A DNA stretch of 64,000 nucleotides from Cryobacterium sp. M96 (GCF_002929845.1 NZ_PJJS01000053.1:115703-179702); one strand, 5' to 3'; counted from the stretch's first letter, positions 38,165-47,574 are shown. Made by a program: numbers and translations. Notes: generated by a model not told the origin, from the sequence alone.

Positions 38165-40081
38165 ATGACACATGCAACCACACCTACCCTCGCCGGGACG
38201 CGCTCCCTCCGCACGCGTTTCTGGGCGAACAACAAGAGCACGCTGATCGGCTGCGGCGTGCTCGTCGCGCTGATGATCGTGGTCCCTTTCACGGCCAGTT
38301 CCTCGGTCATGAACATCGTCGTGTTCGCCATGATCTTCGCCCTGCCGGCCATCGGGCTCAACCTGCTGATGGGTCTGGCCGGGCAGGTCAGCCTCGGGCA
38401 GGCCGCGTTTTTCGCGATCGGCGCGTACACCCACGCAATCCTGCTGACCAAGCTCGATCTGCCCGGCCCGGTCGCGGCCACCGTCGGTGTTCTCGCCGCG
38501 ATGCTGGTCGCCCTGCTCGTGGGCCTTCCGCTGATGCGCCTGCGCGGCCACTACCTCGCGCTGGCGACGCTGGGGCTCGGCTTCATCGTGATGATCGGCG
38601 TGCGCGAATGGGATGTCACCGGACGAACCACGGGCATCTACGGCATCTCGCGACCCACGGTGCTCGGGATCCCGATCGACAACAGCGGCTTCTTCCTCTG
38701 GTTCGTGACGCCGTTCGTGGTGATCGGGCTCATCCTGGCCCTCAACCTCACCCACAGCCGCGCCGGTCGCGCCCTCTCGGCCGTCAACGACTCCGAACTC
38801 GCCGCCGAGAGCCTTGGCGTCAACACCTATGCGCTGCGGCTGAAAGTCTTCGTGCTCTCCGCCGGCTTCGCGGGCCTCGGCGGAGTGTTCTACGCCTACC
38901 AGGTCGCGATCGTGAGCCCCGCCACCGCCGAATTCCACCTGTCGGTCTCGATCCTGCTGATGGTCGTCATCGGGGGCCTGGGATCGGTCTGGGGCGCCGT
39001 CGCGGGCGCCTTCCTCGTGCAATTCCTCGGCGAGGGCATGCGCGACGTCATCCCGGCCATCTTCCCCGGCGCCACCGGAGAGGTGCAGTTGCTCGGTTAC
39101 GGTATCGTCCTGATCCTGGTGATCCTGCTCCTGCCCGGCGGCCTCCACCAGGCGGCGACCACGCTGTGGCAGAAGTTGCCGTTCGCCGGGAAGCGCCCAC
39201 CCGGCGACGCGCATGCGCACGTCCCGGAGGACGACACGACGATCCCGCAGCTCCCGGCGGTCAGCACCCCGGTCGCGGCCGGTGAGCCGATCCTCGTCCT
39301 CGAGGGACTGAGCAAACGATATGGCGGCGTCGTCGCCGTCAACGATGTAAACCTCACCGTGCCGGCCGGCAGCATCCTGGGTCTGATCGGCCCCAACGGT
39401 GCTGGCAAGACGACCTGCTTCAACATGATCTCCGGAGCACTGACCCCAAGCGAGGGCACCGTCACGTTCCTCGACCAGGTGATCTCCGGCCGCAAACCGC
39501 ACGTCGCCGCCGCGCACGGGCTGACCCGCACGTTCCAGAACCTGCAGGTCTTCACCTCGACGGATGTCGTCGGCAACGTGTACATGGGCAGGTACCGCAA
39601 GGGAAGCGCGGGCGTCCTCCGCGGAATGCTGGGGCTGCAGTCGGGTGAGCAGAGCACCCACCGCGCCGCGTCCTACGAGATCCTGCAGTCGATGAAACTC
39701 TCGGATGCCGCGGACGACTCAGCCTCGGATCTGTCGTTCGGCAAGCAGCGAATCATGGAGGTCTGCCGGGCTCTGGCCGCCGAGCCGGCCCTGCTCCTCC
39801 TCGACGAGCCGATGGCCGGCCTATCCGGCGCTGAGCGCGAGGTGATGGCCGAGCTGCTGCGGCGGCTGCGGACCGCCGGGCTCACGATCGTGCTCGTCGA
39901 ACACGATGTGGCGCAGGTCATGTCCCTCGCCGACCATGTCGCGGTGCTCGACGACGGTGTGCTCATCGCCTACGGCGACCCGGAGTCCGTGCGCAATGAC
40001 CCCGCCGTGGTCGTTGCCTACCTGGGCACGGACCTCGACGAGGCCGAAGCGGAACTGAACGAATTGGAGGAGCACGCATGA
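38165..40081 (+). CDS. fused LivM-LivG permease/ATP-binding protein
   Basis: The 638-residue protein joins a LivM permease (residues about 1-350, ten helices, with GLNLLMGLAGQVSLGQAAFF and SELAAESLGVN) to a complete LivG ATPase (about 375-630). The ATPase has Walker A GPNGAGKTT, signature LSFGKQR (Gly-Gly replaced as in many LivG) and Walker B LLLLDEPMAGLSG. The frame is uninterrupted through the join, so this is a real fusion, seen also in other actinobacteria. ATG 38165 starts 4 nt after the livH-type stop; the ATG of the next gene overlaps its TGA. Confidence 0.93.
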   Translation: MTHATTPTLAGTRSLRTRFWANNKSTLIGCGVLVALMIVVPFTASSSVMNIVVFAMIFALPAIGLNLLMGLAGQVSLGQAAFFAIGAYTHAILLTKLDLPGPVAATVGVLAAMLVALLVGLPLMRLRGHYLALATLGLGFIVMIGVREWDVTGRTTGIYGISRPTVLGIPIDNSGFFLWFVTPFVVIGLILALNLTHSRAGRALSAVNDSELAAESLGVNTYALRLKVFVLSAGFAGLGGVFYAYQVAIVSPATAEFHLSVSILLMVVIGGLGSVWGAVAGAFLVQFLGEGMRDVIPAIFPGATGEVQLLGYGIVLILVILLLPGGLHQAATTLWQKLPFAGKRPPGDAHAHVPEDDTTIPQLPAVSTPVAAGEPILVLEGLSKRYGGVVAVNDVNLTVPAGSILGLIGPNGAGKTTCFNMISGALTPSEGTVTFLDQVISGRKPHVAAAHGLTRTFQNLQVFTSTDVVGNVYMGRYRKGSAGVLRGMLGLQSGEQSTHRAASYEILQSMKLSDAADDSASDLSFGKQRIMEVCRALAAEPALLLLDEPMAGLSGAEREVMAELLRRLRTAGLTIVLVEHDVAQVMSLADHVAVLDDGVLIAYGDPESVRNDPAVVVAYLGTDLDEAEAELNELEEHA

Positions 40082-40785
40082 CGCTGATCGTTTCCGGACT
40101 GGACGCCGGCTATGGCAAGCTCGCGGTGCTGCACGAGGTCAGCTTCGAGGTGGCGCGTGGGGAGATCGTGGCTGTGGTGGGCTCGAACGGGGCCGGTAAG
40201 ACGACCCTGCTGCGAGCCGTCAGCGGCCTCATCCGGCCCACCGGGGGCAGCGTGACCCTCGAGGGTCGCACGATCACCGGGAAGCCCACGGAGAAGATGG
40301 CCGGATTCGGCCTGACCCATGTGCCCGAGAACCGGCTGTGCTTCCCGACCCTCTCGGTGCGTGACAACCTCATGCTGGGTGCCTGGACGAAGAAGGGCCA
40401 CGGCGACGTCGACTCGATCCTCAAGCTGTTCCCCCGGCTGCGCACCCGGATGGGTCAGGCCGCCGGAACCCTCTCGGGTGGCGAGCAGCAGATGGTGGCC
40501 ATCGGGCGCGGCCTGATGGCGAACCCGACGGCGATCATGCTGGACGAGCCGTCCATCGGCCTCGCGCCGAAGGTGGTCGCGGAGATCATGGACGTGCTCT
40601 CCCGGCTCTGCGTCGAGAAGCAGCTCGCGGTTCTCCTCGTGGAACAGAATGTGCGCGCCTCGTTCAAGATCGCGCACCGGGCAGTGGTCATGCACCGCGG
40701 ACGGGTGGCACTCACGGGAACCCCGGCCGAACTCGTGGAACTCCCCGAGGTGCACAACGCCTACCTGGGTGGCGCAGCCGCGTAG
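40078..40785 (+). CDS. LivF-type ABC transporter ATP-binding protein
   Basis: The 235-residue ATPase is the partner of the LivG half. It has Walker A GSNGAGKTT, the Q-loop region VPENRLCFPTLSVRDNL, signature TLSGGEQQMVAIGRGL and Walker B AIMLDEPSIGLAPK. The ATGA overlap with the previous gene implies coupled translation. It completes a four-gene importer, with the palindromic element as the only structure downstream. Confidence 0.93.
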   Translation: MTLIVSGLDAGYGKLAVLHEVSFEVARGEIVAVVGSNGAGKTTLLRAVSGLIRPTGGSVTLEGRTITGKPTEKMAGFGLTHVPENRLCFPTLSVRDNLMLGAWTKKGHGDVDSILKLFPRLRTRMGQAAGTLSGGEQQMVAIGRGLMANPTAIMLDEPSIGLAPKVVAEIMDVLSRLCVEKQLAVLLVEQNVRASFKIAHRAVVMHRGRVALTGTPAELVELPEVHNAYLGGAAA

Positions 40786-40939
40786 CGGCATCCGTTGCCC
40801 GCTCCAGGAGCGGCACGCAGGTGTTGCGCCGCTAAGCGCGTGGCGTGCCAGCCGCGCAGCGGCGTAGAACCCGCGCCGCGGACCTGGTCGGCAAATGCTG
40901 CGGATGTGGTCGCTGCGGGCGACTGCGGCGACCGGCCCT

Positions 40940-41023
40940 AACGAATTCGACGGAGATTTTGCCCGAAACGGCCCCAGAACCTTCGGGAACCGCCTTTTTC
41001 CCAGAATCTCCGTCGAATTGGTT
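40940..41023. repeat. palindromic element, copy 2
   Basis: The left arm 40940-40961 is identical to copy 1 (AACGAATTCGACGGAGAT...). The right arm 41002-41023 has two mismatches, and the 40-nt loop differs from copy 1 beyond CCC at its edge. It lies between the convergent LivF-type and enoyl-CoA hydratase genes. Conserved arms with unrelated loops suggest that the hairpin itself is what is maintained. Confidence 0.85.
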
Positions 41024-41066
41024 CGACGCGGGCGGCAGGGACGGGCCAGGCCAGGGACGCGACGGG

Positions 41067-41840
41067 TCAGTCGCGGCCGGTGAACGCGGGCTTGCGCTTC
41101 TGCTGGAAGGCGGCGAAGCCCTCGCGGTAGTCAGCGGTGTCGCAGAGGGCCGCCTGCGCCCGGTTCTCGGCGGCGACGCTCTGCCAGAGGCCGAGCCGGT
41201 CGTCCCGGAGGGCGCGCACGAGCTCCTTGCTGGCGAGGAACGCCTGAGTCGCCCCTTGTGCGGCCCGTTGGGCGGCCGTCAACGTGGCATCCGTCACTTC
41301 GTCGGCCGGGAATGCCTGGCTGAACAGGCCGGCGGCCACGGCCTCCGCGCCCGACATGAGCCGGCCGGAATAGATCAGGTCGAGAGTGCGGTGCGCGCCG
41401 AGCCGGTCGACGAACAGGGCATGGCCGCCGGAGTCGAGCGTGGCACCGAGGTTCGCGAACGGGGACCCGATCTTCGCGGTGTCGGCGACGTAGACGACAT
41501 CCGTGGCGATCAGCAGGCCGAGGCCAACCCCGAGGCAGGCCCCAGTCGCGGCGGCGAAGGTGGGCGCCGGGAAGGCGCTCATCCGCTGCAACAACGGCGT
41601 GACGAGTCCCCCCAGGAAACCCATCACATCGTCGTCGCGCGGGTCGACGCCCGAGATGTCACGGCCCGCGCAGAATGCGCGGCCCTCGCCGCGCAGCGCG
41701 AGGGCGCGCACGCCGGCCGCCTCCGCGGTCTCGTATGCGGCCGCGAGCTCGGCCAGGCCGGCCTCGTCGAGCGCGTTCAGCTTGTCGGGGGCGTTCAGGA
41801 CGACGTAGGCCACGTCGTCCCGGATGGACAGCTCGATCAC
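41067..41840 (-). CDS. paaG: enoyl-CoA hydratase/isomerase, probably PaaG
   Basis: The 257-residue crotonase-fold protein has the first oxyanion segment LRGEGRAFCAGRDISGVDP and the second in TGACLGVGLGLLIATDVVYV, with an Asp/Glu-poor active site followed by FANLGATLDSGGHALF. The Asp in that segment matches PaaG isomerases, which have one acid instead of two. It would convert ring-epoxyphenylacetyl-CoA to the oxepin form. It lies 48 bp downstream of paaE on the same strand, supporting the assignment. A general enoyl-CoA hydratase remains possible. Confidence 0.75.
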   Translation of the reverse strand: MIELSIRDDVAYVVLNAPDKLNALDEAGLAELAAAYETAEAAGVRALALRGEGRAFCAGRDISGVDPRDDDVMGFLGGLVTPLLQRMSAFPAPTFAAATGACLGVGLGLLIATDVVYVADTAKIGSPFANLGATLDSGGHALFVDRLGAHRTLDLIYSGRLMSGAEAVAAGLFSQAFPADEVTDATLTAAQRAAQGATQAFLASKELVRALRDDRLGLWQSVAAENRAQAALCDTADYREGFAAFQQKRKPAFTGRD

Positions 41841-41888
41841 GGGAACCGCTTTCTGCGCTTGCGCGCCATACCTGATGGGCGAGTGGCG

Positions 41889-43040
41889 CTACACGTCGTA
41901 GTCGACGACGACCCGGTCGGTCGTTGGGTGCGACTGGCAGGTGAGCACATAGCCGCGGGCCAGTTCGTCCGGTTCGAGGGCGTAGTTCTCGGTCATCGTG
42001 ACGTCACCGCTGACGAGCTTGGCGCGGCAGGTGCCACACACTCCCCCAGCGCAGGCAAACGGAACATCCGGCCGCACACGCAGGGCGGCGTTCAGGATGC
42101 TCTCCTTCGCGTTGACGGGCGTGGTCACCGTGGCGCTCTCGCCGTCGAGCGTGAACTCGATCTCGAAGGTCTTGTCACCGATTCCGACGACCACCGGCCG
42201 CCCGGTGTCGCCGACCGCGTGCGTCGGCTCCCCCGTCGTGAACAGTTCGAACCGGATGTGGCCCGGCTCGACGTCCACGCTCTCCAGCGTGTCGCGGCAC
42301 AACTGCACCAGTTCGAACGGCCCGCAGAGGAACCACTCGTCGACGGCGTTGGGACGGATGATGCTGGCCAGCATCAGGCGCAGCTTCTCCTCGTCGATCC
42401 GGCCGGAGAGCAGGGCGGAGGAACGAGACTGGCGCGAGAGCACGTGGTGCAGTGCCAGCCGGGCCGGGTACCGGTCTTTCAGGTCGGCGAGCTCGTCGAG
42501 GAACATCACGTCGAGCGCGGTGCGGTTTGTGTAGACGAGCGTGAAGCGGGAGGTCTCCGAGCGTTCGAGCACGGTGTGTGCGAGCGACATCAGCGGCGTG
42601 ATGCCGCTGCCGGCGGCGATGCCGACGATGTGCTTGTCGTCCAGAGTGTCCAGCGCGGTGGTGAACGTGCCCTGCGGGCTCATCACGTCAAGGCGGTCCC
42701 CGGCCCGGAGTTCGGTGTTCGCCCAACTGGAGAAGACCCCGCCGAGGTCGCGCTTGATCGCGACGCTGACCGAGCCGAGCGCGTGCGGACGACAGATCGA
42801 GTAGCTGCGGCGCAGCTCCCGGCCGCCGATCGTGGCGCGCAACGCCAGGTGCTGCCCGGGGTCGTAGTCGAACTCCCCCTGCAGCGCCTCGGGAACCAGG
42901 AAGGTCACCTCGACGCTGTCCTGGGTGAGCTGACGCACCTCGCCGACGGCGAGGGTGTGGAACCGGGCGCGGCGCTTTTTAGGCTCGGTGGCAGGGTCGA
43001 GAACGGCTGAATCGGTACTGCGCAGATTGAGTGCGGCCAT
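41889..43040 (-). CDS. paaE: phenylacetyl-CoA epoxidase reductase subunit PaaE
   Basis: The 383-residue protein is an oxidoreductase of the FNR type (FAD site RRSYSICRP, NAD(P) site GIAAGSGITPLMSLA, and FLCGPFELVQ). A C-terminal 2Fe-2S ferredoxin domain has Cys in CAGGVCGTCRAK and a last Cys in LTCQSHP. It feeds electrons from NADPH to the PaaABC oxygenase. ATG 43040 (MAALNLRSTD) lies 2 nt after the paaD stop. Confidence 0.95.
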   Translation of the reverse strand: MAALNLRSTDSAVLDPATEPKKRRARFHTLAVGEVRQLTQDSVEVTFLVPEALQGEFDYDPGQHLALRATIGGRELRRSYSICRPHALGSVSVAIKRDLGGVFSSWANTELRAGDRLDVMSPQGTFTTALDTLDDKHIVGIAAGSGITPLMSLAHTVLERSETSRFTLVYTNRTALDVMFLDELADLKDRYPARLALHHVLSRQSRSSALLSGRIDEEKLRLMLASIIRPNAVDEWFLCGPFELVQLCRDTLESVDVEPGHIRFELFTTGEPTHAVGDTGRPVVVGIGDKTFEIEFTLDGESATVTTPVNAKESILNAALRVRPDVPFACAGGVCGTCRAKLVSGDVTMTENYALEPDELARGYVLTCQSHPTTDRVVVDYDV

Positions 43041-43042
43041 GG

Positions 43043-43570
43043 TTACAACACCTTGAAGTAGTCGAACGGTTCGAGGCAGTCCCGGCACTCGTAGAGTGCT
43101 TTGCACGACGTCGAACCGAAGCGGGCGAGTTCCCGCGTATTCAGTGAGGAGCAGCGCGGGCACTTGACCACGAGTTGGAGCCGGACGGCGCCGGTCGGGC
43201 GCACGCCGGAGTGGCCGGTCGGGGCAGCGATGCCATAACTGACCAGCTTCGCCTTGCCCTCCTCGCTCATCCAGTCGGTGGTCCAGGCCGGGGCGAGCAC
43301 GAGTTCGACGGTGACGTTCTGGTAGTGGGCATTGGTGAGGGCCGCCCGGACGTCGTCGCGCATGGCCTCCATCGCGGGGCATCCGCTGTAGGTCGGCGTT
43401 AGGATGACGTGGGTTCCGTCGGCCGAAACGGCGACCGACCGAAGCACTCCCAGATCTTCAATCGTGAGCACGGGGACCTCCGGGTCGCAGACCTCGGCGG
43501 CGATGTCCCAGGCCTTCTGCGACGCCGCGTCGCCCGGACGCGGACGGGCAAGGGAGGCCACGGTCACCAT
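43043..43570 (-). CDS. paaD: phenylacetyl-CoA epoxidase assembly protein PaaD
   Basis: The 175-residue protein has an N-terminal MIP18/DUF59 domain (EVCDPEVPVLTIEDLGVLRSV, TPTYSGCPAMEAM) and a C-terminal zinc ribbon (CPRCSS, then CKALYECRDC). PaaD is needed for activity of the epoxidase, probably by iron-sulfur or di-iron maturation. ATG 43570 and GTG 43567 are both possible; the latter gives a GTGA overlap with the paaC stop. Confidence 0.93.
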   Translation of the reverse strand: MVTVASLARPRPGDAASQKAWDIAAEVCDPEVPVLTIEDLGVLRSVAVSADGTHVILTPTYSGCPAMEAMRDDVRAALTNAHYQNVTVELVLAPAWTTDWMSEEGKAKLVSYGIAAPTGHSGVRPTGAVRLQLVVKCPRCSSLNTRELARFGSTSCKALYECRDCLEPFDYFKVL

Positions 43571-44394
43571 TTCGCGCCGGGGTGCGCCCGCGCCAGCACC
43601 TGCATCTCGGCGAGCAGCGGCCCGAGGTTCTCGGAGTGGTCGCCGCGGCGCCCGCCCCCGGAGGAGATGAAGCCGCGGGGAACCTCGAGCTCGGCTTCGG
43701 CGAGCACGGGGAACATGGCGCTCAGGACTGAGGCCTGGAGAGAGGACGGCCGCACGGCGACGCCCTCGAGCCGGTCGATCAGCGGCTCGTCGACGAAGAG
43801 CTCCTCCACGAACGGCCATAGGTCGGAGAGACCGGTGATCATGCGCCGGCGGGATTCCTCGGTGCCCTGAGCGAGGCGCAGCACCCACTGGATGGAATGG
43901 TCGCGGTGGTAGTCGACCTCCTTGACGGCCTTGGCCGCTATCGCGGCGAGCGTCGCATCCGTCGACTGCATCAGCGCGCTGTAGAGCTCGAACAGGTAGT
44001 GCGCCGCGATGAACTGACGGGCGATCGTGTGCGCGAAGTCACCGTTGGGCTGCTCGAACAGGTGCGCCGAGCGCCACTGGGGTTCGTCACGCCAGTACGC
44101 CAGGTCGTCCTCGGTTCGGCCGGATTCGGCCCCGGCGTAGTGCAACAGGGAACGGGCGTGCCCGATCAGGTCGAGGGCGATGTTGCCGAGAGCGATGTCC
44201 TCTTCCAGCTCCGGGGCGCGGGAGATCCACCAGCCCAGGTTCTGGGCCAGCACGAGCGAGTCGTCGCCGAGCCAAAGCGCGTATTCCGCCACGTCGTGCG
44301 AGGCGACGGATGCCGCTTCGACCAGTTCCGCGGAGAGCTGGACCGTGTCGACGTCGACGTGGCCGTGGCCGTCCTGCTCGATGGTGTCGCTCAC
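43564..44394 (-). CDS. paaC: phenylacetyl-CoA epoxidase structural subunit PaaC
   Basis: The 276-residue ferritin-like helical protein contains EYALWLGDDSLVLAQNLGWW and ALGNIALDLIGHARSLLHYAG. The segment FIAAHYLFELYSALMQSTD and KEVDYHRDHSIQWVLRLAQGTEESRRRM are typical PaaC signatures. It supports the catalytic PaaA subunit in the oxygenase core. ATGA overlap with paaB (44391-44394) suggests coupled translation. Confidence 0.95.
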   Translation of the reverse strand: MSDTIEQDGHGHVDVDTVQLSAELVEAASVASHDVAEYALWLGDDSLVLAQNLGWWISRAPELEEDIALGNIALDLIGHARSLLHYAGAESGRTEDDLAYWRDEPQWRSAHLFEQPNGDFAHTIARQFIAAHYLFELYSALMQSTDATLAAIAAKAVKEVDYHRDHSIQWVLRLAQGTEESRRRMITGLSDLWPFVEELFVDEPLIDRLEGVAVRPSSLQASVLSAMFPVLAEAELEVPRGFISSGGGRRGDHSENLGPLLAEMQVLARAHPGAKW

Positions 44395-44696
44395 AGGTGC
44401 TTCACCCCTTCGCTCTTCGTGTAGTAGCTCGCGTGGCGGTAGTTCTTGCCGGCGGGCGATTCGAAGAAGGCACCCTTCGCATCCGGATCGCTCGTGGTGA
44501 TCGCGTCGGCAGGCACGACCCAGATCGAGACGCCCTCATTGCGGCGGGTGTAGAGGTCACGCGCGTTGCGCACCGCGAGGGTGGCGTCGGGGGCGTGCAG
44601 GGAACCCACGTGGGTGTGGCTGATTCCGCGGCTGGAGCGCACAAAAACCTCCCAAAGGGGCCAGATCTCCTTCTCGGATGCACCGGGAGCGCTCAT
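44391..44696 (-). CDS. paaB: phenylacetyl-CoA epoxidase subunit PaaB
   Basis: The 101-residue protein begins with the family segment WPLWEVFVRSSRGISHTHVGSLHAPDA, contains LYTRRNEGVSIWVVPADAI and ends NYRHASYYTKSEGVKHL. PaaB bridges PaaAC units and is required for activity. Its ATG overlaps the paaA stop by one base (TAATG). Confidence 0.95.
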   Translation of the reverse strand: MSAPGASEKEIWPLWEVFVRSSRGISHTHVGSLHAPDATLAVRNARDLYTRRNEGVSIWVVPADAITTSDPDAKGAFFESPAGKNYRHASYYTKSEGVKHL

Positions 44697-45679
44697 TATG
44701 CGACCGCCTTCACGCCCTGCTTGGCGGCGTACGCGGCAGCAGCCTCACGCACCCACTGACCCTCGTCGTGCGCGTCGCGGCGGCGCTGGAGGCGCCTGGC
44801 GTTCGCCGGTCCGCGGCCCGCGAGCACCTCGTGGAATTCGGTCCAGTCAATTTCGCCCATGTCGTACGCACCCTTTTCTTCGTTCCAGCGCAGGTCCGGG
44901 TCCGGCAGCGTCACACCGAGCACCTCGGCCTGCGGCACGAGCATTCCGACGAAGCGCTGGCGCAGGTCGTCGTTGGAGAACCGCTTGATGTTCCAGGCCA
45001 TCGACTGCGCAGAGTTGGGCGAGTCGTCATCGGGCGGCCCGAACATCTGCAGGGCCGGCCAGTACCAGCGGTTGACCGATTCCTGGGCCATCTCGCGCTG
45101 GGCGGGCGTGCCTTTCATCAGCTCGAGCAGGATCTCGAAGCCCTGCCGCTGGTGGAAAGACTCCTCCTTACAGATGCGCACCATGGCGCGCCCGTACGGA
45201 CCGTAGGACGCGCGGCAGAGCGGCACCTGGTTGCAGATCGCGGCGCCGTCGACGAGCCAGCCGATGGCGCCCATGTCGGCCCAGGTGGGACTCGGGTAGT
45301 TGAAGATGGAGGAGTAGCGCGCCTTGCCCGCGATGAGCTGGTCCGTCATCAGGTCGCGGCTGATGCCGAGAGTCTGCGCGGCGGAGTAGAGGTAGAGACC
45401 GTGGCCGGCCTCGTCCTGCACCTTGGCCAGTAGGATCGCCTTGCGCTTCAGGCTGGGCGCCCGGGTGATCCAATTGCCCTCCGGCTGCATCCCGATGATC
45501 TCGGAGTGCGCGTGCTGGGAAATCTGGCGGATGAGGGTCTTGCGGTAGCCGTCCGGCATCCAATCACGCGGCTCGATTCGCGAATCGGCGGCAATCAGGT
45601 CGTTGAACTGCTGCTCCTCGGCAGACACCGTGGCGGCGCTGTCCGGGGCGATAGCGTAGGGAACTGGCGGGATTGTCAT
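44696..45679 (-). CDS. paaA: phenylacetyl-CoA epoxidase catalytic subunit PaaA
   Basis: The 327-residue di-iron oxygenase subunit has iron-ligand segments [28 protein letters not shown] and [13 protein letters not shown]. It inserts one oxygen into the ring of phenylacetyl-CoA with PaaBCE. ATG 45679 has AGGAG 6 nt upstream and gives the usual MTIPPVP start. It is first of paaA-B-C-D-E-G and divergent from paaI; a TetR-type operator lies in the gap. Confidence 0.96.
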   Translation of the reverse strand: MTIPPVPYAIAPDSAATVSAEEQQFNDLIAADSRIEPRDWMPDGYRKTLIRQISQHAHSEIIGMQPEGNWITRAPSLKRKAILLAKVQDEAGHGLYLYSAAQTLGISRDLMTDQLIAGKARYSSIFNYPSPTWADMGAIGWLVDGAAICNQVPLCRASYGPYGRAMVRICKEESFHQRQGFEILLELMKGTPAQREMAQESVNRWYWPALQMFGPPDDDSPNSAQSMAWNIKRFSNDDLRQRFVGMLVPQAEVLGVTLPDPDLRWNEEKGAYDMGEIDWTEFHEVLAGRGPANARRLQRRRDAHDEGQWVREAAAAYAAKQGVKAVA

Positions 45680-45707
45680 CGTTGACTCCTGGGTTTGGCG
45701 AACTTTT

Positions 45708-45729
45708 ACCAACCGATCGTTCAGTTAGT
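45708..45729. promoter_or_regulatory. TetR-type operator between paaA and paaI
   Basis: An imperfect palindrome (ACCAACCGATC then GTTCAGTTAGT) lies in the 116-bp divergent gap. It resembles the PaaR consensus I recall from Corynebacterium (ACTnACCG, CG, CGGTnAGT) with about two differences. On the plus strand it sits between a possible -35 TTTTAC (45704) and -10 TAGTAT (45726), consistent with repression in both directions. The local TetR regulator is the natural ligand protein. Confidence 0.65.
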
Positions 45730-45795
45730 ATATGGTTTCCCTACGACCCCCACAACCATGCGTTGCGGCCCGCGGAACTCAATGAGGAGAACCAC

Positions 45796-46230
45796 ATGAC
45801 GGAAGTTTTACCGCCCTCCAACGGGGCCATGATGGAGAACGACCGGGCATCGGCCGCACTCGGCATGGTCGTGCACGCCTCAGAGCCCGGCCGCGCGGTC
45901 GTCTCCATGCTCCTGCGGGACGACATGATGAACGGCTTCGACGTGACGCACGGCGGGATCGTCTTCGCTCTGGCCGACACGGCGTTCGCGATCGCCTGCA
46001 ACGACGACCACCACGTCACGCTCGCGTCGGGCGCCGACATCACCTTTCTGAAGCCCACCGCCGCCGGGCAGACCCTCACCGCGACCGCCGTGTTGCGCAC
46101 CAAGAGCGGTCGCTCCGGACTTTATGACGTGCGCGTTGCCAACGAGCACAACGTACCGGTGGCGGAGTTTCGCGGGCGCAGCCGCACCACCAACTTTCCC
46201 GTGCCTGGTTCCGTCGCTCCTCTACTTTAA
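45796..46230 (+). CDS. paaI: hydroxyphenylacetyl-CoA-type thioesterase PaaI
   Basis: The 144-residue hotdog-fold protein has the PaaI motif DVTHGGIVFALADTAFAIACN near residue 45, with the catalytic Asp in ALADTAFA, and GADITFLKPTAAGQ. It hydrolyses CoA esters of ring-modified phenylacetate that block the pathway, releasing CoA. ATG 45796 has GAGGAGA upstream. The AGGAGG of paaK follows 24 nt after its stop, so both are one unit. Confidence 0.93.
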   Translation: MTEVLPPSNGAMMENDRASAALGMVVHASEPGRAVVSMLLRDDMMNGFDVTHGGIVFALADTAFAIACNDDHHVTLASGADITFLKPTAAGQTLTATAVLRTKSGRSGLYDVRVANEHNVPVAEFRGRSRTTNFPVPGSVAPLL

Positions 46231-46254
46231 ATCCGCATTCCACCAGGAGGCCTC

Positions 46255-47574
46255 ATGTCAACGATGACCAAGACCCGCTTGCACGCCCCGGCCCAGGATG
46301 AACTCGATCCCGAGGAGCGGATGTCCCGTGACGAACTGCAGGCGTTACAGCTGACCCGGCTGCAGAAGACCGTACGGCTCGCCTACCAGAACGTTCCTCT
46401 CTATACCCGCAAGTTCAACGAGGCCGGAGTGCACCCGGACGACATCCGCACCCTGGACGATGTGGCCCTGCTGCCCTTCACGACCAAGGACGACCTGCGC
46501 GTCTCCTACCCGTTCGGCATGTTCGCGGTGCCGTTGGACCAGGTCGCGCGCATCCACACCTCCTCCGGGACCACCGGGCTGCCGACCGTCGTCGGCTACA
46601 CGAAGAAGGACCTCAGGATGTGGGCGGGCCTGGTGGCGCGCAGCCTTCGCGCCTCCGGCGTGCGGCCCGGCATGCGCGTGCACAACGCGTACGGTTACGG
46701 CCTCTTCACCGGCGGCCTCGGCGCGCACGCGGGCATCGAAGCGCTGGGCGCCACCGCCATCCCGATGTCCGGCGGCCAGACCAACAAGCAGGTCAAGATG
46801 ATCCAGGACTTCGAACCGGACGTCATCATGGCCACGCCCAGCTACCTGCTGACGATCACGGATGCGATGGTCGCGGCCGGCATGGACCCTCGCTCGTCCA
46901 GCCTGAAGGCGGGCGTGCTCGGCGCAGAGCCGTGGACCAATCAGATGCGGCTCGAGCTGGAAGACCGCCTCGACTTCGACGCGCTCGACATCTACGGGCT
47001 CAGCGAGGTGATGGGCCCGGGCGTGGGCAACGAGTGCATCGAGACGAAAGACGGACCGCACCTCTGGGAGGACAACTTCCTGCCCGAGGTCATCGACGGC
47101 GACAGCGGACTCGTGCTGCCTGACGGCACCCAGGGTGAGCTCGTGTTCACGTCGCTGACCAAGGAAGCTTTCCCGGTCATCCGTTACCGAACCCGCGACC
47201 TGACCCGCCTGCTGCCCGGATCGGCGCGCCCCGGCATGCGCCGGATGGAGAAGATCACGGGTCGCAACGACGACATGATCATCCTGCGCGGCGTCAACCT
47301 GTTCCCGACCCAGATCGAGGAGATCGTGCTCAGCATCCCGAGCCTCTCCCCGCACTTCGTGATCGAGCTGACCCGGCCGAACCGGATGGACGAACTGACC
47401 GTTCGGATCGAACGGCACGAGCACGCCAGCGATGTCGCCTCCGACATCGCCTCAGCGCTGCTGATCCATAAGATCAAGGACCTGATCGGGTCCAGCGTCA
47501 ACGTGTTGATCGTCGAACCCGGCACGCTCGAGCGCAGCACCGGCAAGCACAAGCGTGTCTACGACCTGCGCTGA
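46255..47574 (+). CDS. paaK: phenylacetate-CoA ligase
   Basis: The 439-residue adenylating enzyme activates phenylacetate to phenylacetyl-CoA with ATP. It has the P-loop-like IHTSSGTTGLPTVVGYTKKD. Aromatic binding and hinge segments include YGYGLFTGGLGAHAGIEALG, IYGLSEVMGPGVGNECIE and TGRNDDMIILRGVNLFPTQIEE. A C-terminal Lys lies in RSTGKHKRVYDLR. All match PaaK. AGGAGG lies 6 nt upstream of ATG 46255. Together with the epoxidase it commits phenylacetate to the aerobic CoA pathway. Confidence 0.96.
   Translation: MSTMTKTRLHAPAQDELDPEERMSRDELQALQLTRLQKTVRLAYQNVPLYTRKFNEAGVHPDDIRTLDDVALLPFTTKDDLRVSYPFGMFAVPLDQVARIHTSSGTTGLPTVVGYTKKDLRMWAGLVARSLRASGVRPGMRVHNAYGYGLFTGGLGAHAGIEALGATAIPMSGGQTNKQVKMIQDFEPDVIMATPSYLLTITDAMVAAGMDPRSSSLKAGVLGAEPWTNQMRLELEDRLDFDALDIYGLSEVMGPGVGNECIETKDGPHLWEDNFLPEVIDGDSGLVLPDGTQGELVFTSLTKEAFPVIRYRTRDLTRLLPGSARPGMRRMEKITGRNDDMIILRGVNLFPTQIEEIVLSIPSLSPHFVIELTRPNRMDELTVRIERHEHASDVASDIASALLIHKIKDLIGSSVNVLIVEPGTLERSTGKHKRVYDLR

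Noticed and set aside
40845-43010. 721-codon plus-strand open frame
   Set aside because: Antisense to the well-supported paaG and paaE genes; composition typical of GC-rich shadow frames.
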